Both the position numbers and the translations under genes were made by a program. Shown here piece after piece: positions 57,559-64,000 of a DNA stretch of 64,000 nucleotides; the stretch's first letter is position 1; every line of letters starts with the position of its first letter. Source of the stretch: Bacillus_BU sp051233475. Lineage in GTDB: Bacteria; Bacillota; Bacilli; Bacillales; Cytobacillaceae. Under the pieces are notes generated by a model. It ran no database searches. It was not told where the DNA came from and was given only the letters and a program-made list of their open reading frames with translations. The DNA is taken from assembly GCF_051233475.1 (NCBI RefSeq), contig NZ_JBKFGH010000002.1, forward strand, positions 248,001-312,000, read 5' to 3'.

Positions 57559-58917
57559 CTAGACAGCCAGCGGTAAATACCCCATTGCAATAAACCAACC
57601 AATTATGGCGATTGGTACAACAAAATATTTTATTAGTGGATAAAATGTTTTTTCTGGATTTGTCTCTGTTAAACCTGAAGCAATAAATATTGATCCAGAG
57701 GCTGGTGGAGATGCCCCCTCTGTTGAAGCAAAAACCAAGATTGAAACCACAGCCGGTAATGGACTCACTCCTACACTTAACAAAGCTGTAAATGAGATTA
57801 AGCCAATTGATGTTAGTGTTGCTGTCGACGAGAGCGGTCCAGCGACTAATACAACTAATACCCCTACTAAAAGCACCATAATTGGCTTACCAAAATTCAG
57901 ACTACTAAACAACAGAATTAATTCATCAGACAAACCTAATTCAGAAAAAATCGTACTGGCTGCGAAAGCAAATAATAGCACCCCTCCAATATTTTTATAT
58001 TGGGGAAAAAGTGTTTTAACTAATACTTCTTTGCTATGAATATTCTTAATCAAAGTTTTATATCCTAATAACAGGATAATTGTTATCATTAGGATAGGAA
58101 TCCAAATAAGTAATGAAATCGAGGAAACAGCATCACTCATCCCAAGCTTTTTTAGAAAAACTCCAATTGGTCCAACAGTAACCAAAATAGGGATAATAGC
58201 ACCAAGAAAGACACATAAGCTTTTCCAATTTAATCCTATAACTTTTTTCAATGATATTTTTTCAGAATGCTCAATCCGTCGAATCCCTTGTTTTTTGATT
58301 AAGTAAATCACCAAAAAAATTCGATAAATAACTTGATATATACCCGAGACAAACAACCCTAAATAAAGTTCACCTTCTGAGATTAGATTACTAACTTGTG
58401 CAAATCCTAACATGATAAACATCGAAGCACTAGGAGGAAAGCCAGCCCCAAGACCTCCATTGCCAGCTATTAATGTTGCTGCTAAATCTTTTCGCCAACC
58501 AGTACGGACCATCCATTGAGCAGTGAATGTTCCTGATGTAGCTGTATTCGCAGAATTGGATCCTGAAAGCATACCCATTGTCGCTGATAATCCGATGTTC
58601 ACGAAGGCTGGACCTCCAGGCAATCTTCCCAATAAGGCATTAAAAATCTCAAGAACCCCATTAAGTAGGTTTGATTCTTTTATAAGATAACTCATCAATA
58701 TAAAAGCTAAGGAAGCAAAAAGGACTTCATTGGTAAATGCAGAGTGAATGCCTGTCACCATTAACTGAAAGGCATCTGAACCTCCGAATAAGGCGACTAC
58801 AATAAAACCCACTATCATTCCTTCTGCCATATTACGTTTAATGAGCACAGCCCAAAAAATTATTACTAGCATGTACACAATTAGCGCTATTGTCGCATTT
58901 CCCACTGCACTTACCAC
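57559..58917 (-). CDS. DctM-like TRAP large permease, copy 2
   Basis: 452 residues and about twelve helices. LLGRLPGGPAFVNIGLSATMGMLSGSNSANTATSGTFTAQWMVRTGWRKDLAATLIAGNGGLGAGFPPSASMFIMLG is the DctM repeat motif with the PPSxSMFI end. ISSTATLTSIGLISFTALLSVGVSPLPAVVSILVFASTEGASPPASGSIFIASGLTE is the second repeat. No DctP binding protein is near. It is a paralogue of the 59165-60514 gene, about 45% similar by eye. Likely secondary importer of an organic acid. It is followed by the two-helix ORF. Confidence 0.88.
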   Translation of the reverse strand: MVSAVGNATIALIVYMLVIIFWAVLIKRNMAEGMIVGFIVVALFGGSDAFQLMVTGIHSAFTNEVLFASLAFILMSYLIKESNLLNGVLEIFNALLGRLPGGPAFVNIGLSATMGMLSGSNSANTATSGTFTAQWMVRTGWRKDLAATLIAGNGGLGAGFPPSASMFIMLGFAQVSNLISEGELYLGLFVSGIYQVIYRIFLVIYLIKKQGIRRIEHSEKISLKKVIGLNWKSLCVFLGAIIPILVTVGPIGVFLKKLGMSDAVSSISLLIWIPILMITIILLLGYKTLIKNIHSKEVLVKTLFPQYKNIGGVLLFAFAASTIFSELGLSDELILLFSSLNFGKPIMVLLVGVLVVLVAGPLSSTATLTSIGLISFTALLSVGVSPLPAVVSILVFASTEGASPPASGSIFIASGLTETNPEKTFYPLIKYFVVPIAIIGWFIAMGYLPLAV

Positions 58918-58926
58918 CTTTTGCTA

Positions 58927-59145
58927 TTACTTTGCTTCTTTTGGAAAATAACTATAAATGAACCCTAATGTACCAGCAATTGCTGCACAGATAAAGGTTG
59001 GTTTACCTATATATTCACTAGTTTGTATCATCAACTCGCCATTTTGAATAATCATACCAAGCAGTTGGCCCACAACTAGCAAGGTTCCCCCAAACATAAA
59101 TAGCATCAAAAAAATGGTAAAACCTTTTCTAATCAATTCTTTCAT
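58927..59145 (-). CDS. Two-helix mini-subunit paired with DctM-like permease 1
   Basis: 72 residues: helix 1 GFTIFLMLFMFGGTLLVVGQLLGMIIQ, a loop, and helix 2 FICAAIAGTLGFIYSYFPKEAK. Paralogue of 57333-57548 (shared GxxLLVxGQxxGxxI and the end xYSYxxxxE/K). It starts 19 nt after the end of DctM-like permease 1 and ends 9 nt before permease 2, so the order is permease 1, mini 1, permease 2, mini 2. RBS AAGGGAA near ATG. Confidence 0.8.
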   Translation of the reverse strand: MKELIRKGFTIFLMLFMFGGTLLVVGQLLGMIIQNGELMIQTSEYIGKPTFICAAIAGTLGFIYSYFPKEAK

Positions 59146-59164
59146 GTTCTTTTCCTCACTTTCT

Positions 59165-60514
59165 TTATACGGGTATTGGTAGCCAACCCCAAGCCATCAT
59201 CCAACCAAGTATCATTACTGGAATTACATAGTAAATAAAAAGTGGTACAAATGATTTTGCTGGATTGGATTCGGCAATTCCGGCGGCTACATAAATTCCT
59301 CCAGAAGTAGGCATGGATTCTCCTTCAGTTGAAGCCCAAGCTAAAATGGTTGCAACTGCTATAACTGGATTAACACCTACTGAAGTTAAAGCTGAAAAAG
59401 CGACTAAACCAATAACAGTTAAAGTGGCAGTTGCTGAAAGTGGACAAGCAACTAATACAACAATGGCACCTACAATTATTACCATTAAGAAAGGAGAAAT
59501 AGAAAGAGAAGTTAAAAACCCTGACAATTCCTCACCCATTCCAACTACGCCCAAAACATAACTAGCTGCAAAGGCAAATAGCAAAACTGCACCAATTTCA
59601 GAGAATTTAGAAATAGAATTAGATGCAATTTTAGTCCATCCTTTAAATGTTTTAGGGAAATTCTTCCGGCCTAAAAAGATACAAATTGCACTAATAACGA
59701 TTGGCATCCAAGTAATTAAGGAGACAGTATCCATTCCTTCAGGGCCTACAGCGCCTTCTGAACTTAAATAAGTTGCAATTGGACTCATTGTCAAAATAAT
59801 TGGAATTGCTGCACCTAGGAAAACAAATAAAGATGTCCAACCTTCCCTAAATGTTTCCCTTATTGGCCGAACTCCTTCTGAAACTGCTTTTATATTATGT
59901 TTCTTGATAAGAAAGGCAACAACGATAAACCTCCAGATAATTTGATAAGCCCCAGCTGCTAACATTGCTAAATAAAGTTGGCCTTCAGTTACTTTAGCAG
60001 CAATGGGTGCCAAGCCGAGCAAGATAAACATCGAAGCACAAGGCGGCCAAGCAATTGCCATCCCTGCATTCCCAGAAGCAATGGTTGTTGCTAAATCTTT
60101 GTCAAAACCTGTCTTTTTCATCCAAGGGATGGTAAACACGCCTCGAGCGGCAACATTCCCTGTTGTCGCACCGGAAATCAACCCTAAAGCTCCTGATGCA
60201 ATTACATCCATATATGCTGCTCCACCAGGCACTCGTCCTAGTAAAGAGTTTAAAATATTGATAAGTCCTCCTAGGACACCAGATAAGTCAAAAATATATG
60301 CCATTAATACGAAAGCTAAAGCAGCATATAAAACTTCATATGTAGCACCATATTTTAAACCTTCGATAAAATAATTGAAGGCTTTTCCGCCTCCCATTGC
60401 ACAAATTGCAATAAAACCAAGCAGCATTGCTTCACCAATAGGTCGTTTAACAATAAGAAACCATAAAAGTATAACGCCAATAAATACCAATAGAGAAAGT
60501 ATTCCGATTCCCAT
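59165..60514 (-). CDS. DctM-like TRAP large permease, copy 1
   Basis: 449 residues and about twelve helices. LLGRVPGGAAYMDVIASGALGLISGATTGNVAARGVFTIPWMKKTGFDKDLATTIASGNAGMAIAWPPCASMFILLGLAP is the first DctM repeat; ACPLSATATLTVIGLVAFSALTSVGVNPVIAVATILAWASTEGESMPTSGGIYVAAGIAE is the second. The PPSxSMFI serine is Cys here. No binding protein is encoded nearby. ATG 60514 with TTGGAGG upstream. An inter-gene hairpin (60535-60565) separates it from the RraA-like gene. Confidence 0.88.
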   Translation of the reverse strand: MGIGILSLLVFIGVILLWFLIVKRPIGEAMLLGFIAICAMGGGKAFNYFIEGLKYGATYEVLYAALAFVLMAYIFDLSGVLGGLINILNSLLGRVPGGAAYMDVIASGALGLISGATTGNVAARGVFTIPWMKKTGFDKDLATTIASGNAGMAIAWPPCASMFILLGLAPIAAKVTEGQLYLAMLAAGAYQIIWRFIVVAFLIKKHNIKAVSEGVRPIRETFREGWTSLFVFLGAAIPIILTMSPIATYLSSEGAVGPEGMDTVSLITWMPIVISAICIFLGRKNFPKTFKGWTKIASNSISKFSEIGAVLLFAFAASYVLGVVGMGEELSGFLTSLSISPFLMVIIVGAIVVLVACPLSATATLTVIGLVAFSALTSVGVNPVIAVATILAWASTEGESMPTSGGIYVAAGIAESNPAKSFVPLFIYYVIPVMILGWMMAWGWLPIPV

Positions 60515-60534
60515 TTATAGACCTCCAATTTTTT

Positions 60535-60565
60535 CCGCACAACCTGATTTCTTAAGGTTGTGCGG
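60535..60565 (-). promoter_or_regulatory. Intercistronic hairpin without T tract
   Basis: CCGCACAACCT/AGGTTGTGCGG, a perfect 11-bp stem between the RraA-like and DctM-like genes. No run of T follows on either strand, so it is not a terminator. It could stabilise the upstream mRNA or mark a processing site. Confidence 0.75.
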
Positions 60566-60574
60566 ATCCGTTCT

Positions 60575-61273
60575 TTATGAATGCTTTCCTTCAATAAACT
60601 CAACTTTTTTTGCATCAAGTAATTTATTAACCCAACTTCGATCGTTACTACCAATTTTAGCAGCTTCAACTTTCGCATGGTCATTCGCAGATAATACGGC
60701 TGCTTTTTCATATATTTCTTCAGCATCTTTTAGAGGAATAACAATGACACCATCTTCATCACCAAGAATAATGTCACCAGGATTTACAGAAATTTTCCCG
60801 CAGGCAATGGGTACGTTTACTTCACCAGGTCCTTCTTTATAAGGACCACCAGGTGTTGTTCCAGTAGCATAAACTGGGAAATCCATTAATCCAATACTAT
60901 CAATATCGCGGATTGGCCCATCTAAAACAATTCCGCCCAATTTTAAGAAACTTGCTGCATATTCCATCATAATTTGTCCCATCAATGATTGAGAACGATC
61001 GCCTTCGTTTGAAACAACGATGATATCACCAGGTTGAGACATATCTAACGCAGCATGAATCATTAAGTTATCACCAGGTCTTGCTTTTACGGTTAAAGCT
61101 GGACCACACATAATTGACTTTGAAGGTTGAGACATTAACTTAATTTCACTATGCATCGCACAGGATCGACCCATTACATCTGCTACATTGGCTGCAGGTA
61201 ATTTACTAAACTTTTCAATTAATTCCTTTGAAGGTAAATCTCTTTCTAAAAAAACTCTGTTTCCTACTCCCAT
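60575..61273 (-). CDS. RraA-like aldolase/oxaloacetate decarboxylase family protein
   Basis: 232 residues, RraA-type: KLPAANVADVMGRSCAM at the N-terminus, then GPALTVKARPGDNLMIHAALDMSQPGDIIVVSNEGDRSQSLMGQIMMEYA and LGGIVLDGPIRDIDSI (RDxD/RD motif of the metal site), ending GDEDGVIVIPLKDAEEIYEKA. Family members are 4-hydroxy-4-methyl-2-oxoglutarate or related aldolases, or RNase E regulators in other phyla. Start ATG 61273 with TAGGAG 8 nt upstream. It follows the dehydrogenase by 11 nt. Confidence 0.88.
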   Translation of the reverse strand: MGVGNRVFLERDLPSKELIEKFSKLPAANVADVMGRSCAMHSEIKLMSQPSKSIMCGPALTVKARPGDNLMIHAALDMSQPGDIIVVSNEGDRSQSLMGQIMMEYAASFLKLGGIVLDGPIRDIDSIGLMDFPVYATGTTPGGPYKEGPGEVNVPIACGKISVNPGDIILGDEDGVIVIPLKDAEEIYEKAAVLSANDHAKVEAAKIGSNDRSWVNKLLDAKKVEFIEGKHS

Positions 61274-61284
61274 TCTTCTCACTC

Positions 61285-62256
61285 CTACTTGATTTTTATT
61301 TTTTTCATTTCTGGTATTGGCCAAGTTGGTTCTTTTCCACTCAATACTTCATCTATACCAATTGCACAGTGTAATGAGGCACGTTCTGTGGCTTCAACGG
61401 TTGCTGCTCCAATATGGGGAGCTACTAAAACATTATCCAAATGTAATAAAGGATTCGCAGGATCAACTGGTTCTTGGAGCATAACATCTAAAGCTGCTCC
61501 GGCAATCCGTTCATTTTTCATGACTTCATACAACTCATCTTCCTTCACTAATTTTCCACGAGCGGTATTAATGAAATAAGCAGATGGCTTCATCATTTCA
61601 AATTGTTTCTTACCTACGAATCCTATTGTTTCTTCAGTAGCAGGACAGTGCAATGAAACAAAATCACTTTCTTTAAAGATTCGATCAAAATCATCTGTTA
61701 ACTCAACACCCTCTGGTACTTCAGCTTGTGTTTTATATGGATCATAAGCAATAACTTTCATGTTAAAGCCATGTAATGCTTTTATAGCTACTCGTGAGCC
61801 AATATTCCCTACACCAACTAAGCCTAGTGTTTTTTTATCCATTTCTACTTTATGTAGTTTTAGTTTTGCATAATAGAAGTCGTCAACAAAGTGTTTTTGA
61901 ACTTTTTTGAGGTTTCTTGAGCTATTCAACATATACATAATAGCTGTTTCTGCTACGGACATACTATTTGCAACTGGCGCATAGCACACCATTACATTAT
62001 GATCACGTGCAGCATCAAGATCCACGGTATCATAGCCTGCACCATGACGAACAACAACCTTTAACTTATCAGCAGCTTCAAAAACTGCTCGTGACATTTT
62101 AGACAATCGCACAATAATACCATCGCATCCAGGAATGTCACGAATTAAATCCTCTTCTTCTTTTCCAGAGCCATCAATTAACTCATATCCTCTTGACTCT
62201 AAGTATTCTCTTGCTTCAGGCATAATTTCCTGTGGTAGTAAAATTTTAAATCCCAT
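61285..62256 (-). CDS. D-2-hydroxyacid dehydrogenase (phosphoglycerate dehydrogenase family)
   Basis: 323 residues. NAD loop LGLVGVGNIGSRVAIKALHGFNMKVIAYDP, active Arg in NTARGKLVKEDEL, Glu in LDVMLQEPVDPANPL and His in NVLVAPHIGAATVEA, the family set. VRHGAGYDTVDLDAARDHNVMVCYAPVANSMSVAETAI is the substrate-side region. Start ATG 62256 (AAGGAATGAGAAGA upstream) rather than 62265. It is the first gene of the sigma-54 operon; substrate unknown. Confidence 0.9.
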   Translation of the reverse strand: MGFKILLPQEIMPEAREYLESRGYELIDGSGKEEEDLIRDIPGCDGIIVRLSKMSRAVFEAADKLKVVVRHGAGYDTVDLDAARDHNVMVCYAPVANSMSVAETAIMYMLNSSRNLKKVQKHFVDDFYYAKLKLHKVEMDKKTLGLVGVGNIGSRVAIKALHGFNMKVIAYDPYKTQAEVPEGVELTDDFDRIFKESDFVSLHCPATEETIGFVGKKQFEMMKPSAYFINTARGKLVKEDELYEVMKNERIAGAALDVMLQEPVDPANPLLHLDNVLVAPHIGAATVEATERASLHCAIGIDEVLSGKEPTWPIPEMKKIKIK

Positions 62257-62302
62257 TCTTCTCATTCCTTCCGTTTATTGTAAAGACTTACATTTACATA
62301 TA

Positions 62303-62319
62303 TGCAAATATCGTGCCAA
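62303..62319 (-). promoter_or_regulatory. Sigma-54 (-24/-12) promoter
   Basis: TTGGCACGATATTTGCA on the minus strand has the invariant GG (-24) and GC (-12) with correct spacing (TGGCAC-N5-TTGCA consensus). It lies 47 nt upstream of the hydroxyacid dehydrogenase start. The divergent PrpR-type activator supplies the needed bacterial enhancer-binding protein. Confidence 0.93.
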
Positions 62320-62322
62320 TTT

Positions 62323-62386
62323 AAGAAAACGCTTAAAATCTAGGTTTTCAATGATAGCGCTTTATATTTTGCGTTTCAAAATGAAA
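62323..62386. promoter_or_regulatory. Candidate enhancer and cre sites upstream of the sigma-54 promoter
   Basis: TTTCAAAATGAAA (62374-62386) is a perfect TTTCA-N3-TGAAA palindrome, repeated as ATTCAAAATGAAAT at 62626-62639 over the activator's own -10 (TATAAT 62622-62627). These may be activator-binding sites. TGATAGCGCTTTAT (62352-62365) and AAGAAAACGCTTAA (62323-62336) resemble CcpA cre sites. The remaining 62387-62690 gap is AT-rich without genes. Confidence 0.5.
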
Positions 62387-62690
62387 TGAAATAATTCATG
62401 GTGAAATCAAAAGAAATGTCATTTGTGAAAAAGATGGGTTATTTTAGTCTCATAAAATTAAATTGGTGTATAAAAATATTTGAAAACAAAAAAATCCATG
62501 AAAAACTTACAAGTTTGCCGAATTGTTTGTGTTTAATAGTCAATTAATTATATTTTTTTCTAATAAAGCCCTGTCAGAATAAGAATTAAAAATTTTTCAC
62601 AATAATTTTTTCTGATAGTGTTATAATTCAAAATGAAATAATATATTGCAAACAACTAAACTAGTAAAATGATATGGAACGGAGTAAATA

Positions 62691-64000
62691 ATGGAAATTA
62701 TCATTTTTTCTGGACAAACTGCCTTTACCAAAGAAGTAACGAAATTGATTAAAAGTAAAAAACTGAAAGACACCTGTTTTGTTGCAGAATCAGCCGGACA
62801 CGAAACAGAAGAACTCGCTGATTTTTATTATAAAAACGGCACCAAAGTTTTTGTTGCTCGTGGACAAAACTATGACATTCTAAAGAATCGCTATGATATC
62901 CCAATTGTCAATGTTCGTTGTACCTATGAAGAGATACTGTTAGCATATCGAGAAGCTAGAGTAAATTCTTACAAAATAGCTATCTTAGGTTATGGATCTG
63001 TTTTTGAAATGATTAAAAGGTTCAAACGAATTTCTAAAGAATGTTTTTTATCGATTGAAATTGAGGATGTTAGTAACGTTGTCCACTTAGTTCATCAGGC
63101 AGTAGAAAACGGAATTGATACTTTCATAGGAGGTATTAGTACCAAAAAGGCTTGTGACGAATTGGGCGTTCGCCATGTTATGTTAGAAATTGATAAGTCT
63201 TCTATAGAATCTGCACTTTATGAAGCCCTCCATCTCCTAGATATCCAAGCAGAACGAGATAAAAATTTTCGGTTAATTCAAACCATACTCGACTCTACAT
63301 CGGAAGCAGTAATTGGTTTTGATCAAAATAGAAAAGTTCATTATATTAATACCAAAGCCAAAAAGATAATTAGCAGATTATCATTAACCAATATGGATGG
63401 TTTTATTTTTGATGATACATATAGCAAAGTTTTTAAAGATGGTGAGTATATTCGAGATAAGTTAATTGAAATATGTGAAGAAAAATTTATTTTGCAAATT
63501 AAGCCGTTAAAAAATGAGAAAACTGTCCATGGCGCTGTTGTGTATCTAAAAACAGCTGCGGAAGTTATCACCTCGGAAAACTCTCTCAGAAAACAGTTAA
63601 ATAAGAAAGGTCACATAGCCCGCAAAGAATTCAGACATATCATTGGTACTAGTGAAAGACTCACGAAAGTCATTGAATGGGCGAAAAAAATTGCCCTTTC
63701 TGAAAACACCGTACTAATTTCTGGTGAATCAGGAACTGGAAAGGAATTATTCGCCCAAAGTATTCATAATTATAGTTCTCGGAAAAATGGACCTTTCATT
63801 GCAATCAACTGTGCGGCCCTTTCTTCTTCTGTATTGGAGAGCGAATTATTTGGATATACTAAAGGCGCCTTTACTGGAGCCAATTCAGAGGGGAGAATGG
63901 GGATTTTTGAATTGGCCCATCATGGTACCGTTTTCTTAGACGAGATAGGCGAAATTAGCATGGAAGTCCAAGCAAAATTATTGCGAGTTTTACAAGAGAA
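62691..64000 (+). CDS. Sigma-54-dependent activator with PrpR-type N-terminal domain (3' end outside window)
   Basis: The frame opens at ATG 62691 (GGAACGGAG upstream) and remains open to the window end (436 codons). Residues 1-190 (MEIIIFSGQTAFTKEVTKLIKS... VVHLVHQAVENGIDTFIGGISTKKACDELGV) match the PrpR N-terminal ligand domain. A PAS-like domain (TILDSTSEAVIGFDQNRKVHYIN) follows. The AAA+ domain has Walker A GESGTGKE (about 345) and the sigma-54 contact loop GAFTGA (about 392), then Walker B FLDEIGE. It activates the divergent operon in response to a small acid. Confidence 0.94.
   Translation, partial: MEIIIFSGQTAFTKEVTKLIKSKKLKDTCFVAESAGHETEELADFYYKNGTKVFVARGQNYDILKNRYDIPIVNVRCTYEEILLAYREARVNSYKIAILGYGSVFEMIKRFKRISKECFLSIEIEDVSNVVHLVHQAVENGIDTFIGGISTKKACDELGVRHVMLEIDKSSIESALYEALHLLDIQAERDKNFRLIQTILDSTSEAVIGFDQNRKVHYINTKAKKIISRLSLTNMDGFIFDDTYSKVFKDGEYIRDKLIEICEEKFILQIKPLKNEKTVHGAVVYLKTAAEVITSENSLRKQLNKKGHIARKEFRHIIGTSERLTKVIEWAKKIALSENTVLISGESGTGKELFAQSIHNYSSRKNGPFIAINCAALSSSVLESELFGYTKGAFTGANSEGRMGIFELAHHGTVFLDEIGEISMEVQAKLLRVLQE

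Overview
The window is a stretch of chromosome from a low-GC, spore-forming Bacillaceae bacterium, probably Neobacillus, Priestia or a close relative. The evidence is gene content: an anaerobic cobalamin (cbi) operon in the Bacillus megaterium order with the fused CbiH60 and His-tailed CbiX; phaQ-phaP and phaR-type polyhydroxyalkanoate genes; the yhbDEF bactofilin operon; Crh; a yfiYZ/yfhA-type siderophore importer; strong AAGGAGG ribosome binding sites. No rRNA, tRNA, CRISPR array, transposase or prophage gene was seen.

Layout. 1-7.2 kb: cobalamin operon on the minus strand (tandem cobalamin riboswitches, Ni/Co transporter, cbiH60, cbiX, cbiJ, cbiC, a ten-copy 52-bp tandem repeat, cbiD running off the edge). 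7.3-10.2 kb: paired small membrane proteins, a formate/nitrite channel behind an Fnr-like box, an EamA exporter. 10.3-13.8 kb: PHA granule genes (phasins, PhaQ, PhaR, a hydrolase) without phaB or phaC. 14-15.5 kb: corA preceded by a short leader ORF carrying a Pro-Glu repeat. 15.7-32.6 kb: housekeeping and accessory genes (amino acid permease, succinyl-CoA:acetate CoA-transferase with a LytTR regulator, MMPL and MFS transporters, bactofilins, thioesterase, triple-rhodanese lipoprotein, TrhA, glycolipid glycosyltransferase). 32.7-36.7 kb: Fur-controlled siderophore ABC importer. 36.8-40 kb: DoxX, a small HTH protein and a secreted glycerophosphodiesterase. 40.3-52.2 kb: a complete Na+-type biotin-dependent malonate decarboxylase locus (mad) with its own HutP-family antiterminator, tandem attenuator-like modules, a LysR gene and a 37-residue membrane ORF. 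52.3-55.1 kb: TauE exporter, unknown genes and decayed remnants. 55.2-64 kb: a sigma-54 operon (2-hydroxyacid dehydrogenase, RraA-like aldolase, two DctM-type permeases each with a tiny two-helix partner, DapA-like aldolase, broken SDR, Crh) and its PrpR-type activator, which runs off the right edge.

Eleven intergenic palindromes built on GGGGGACAGTCCCCC or on GGTGCCTGTCCCC arms lie between 7.3 and 36.8 kb, usually touching stop codons, and I saw none in 37-64 kb. This suggests the mad and sigma-54 regions have a different history.

The strongest leads are: (1) a MgtL-like Pro/Glu leader peptide before corA; (2) a HutP-like protein at the head of a malonate operon with a terminator before madA, the architecture of the B. 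subtilis hut operon, plus two duplicated promoter-leader-terminator modules before madB; (3) two DctM-like permeases each paired with a roughly 71-residue two-helix protein; (4) tandem cobalamin riboswitches, each with its own terminator. All coordinates and translations were read by eye; family calls come from recognised motifs and gene order, and no database search was run.
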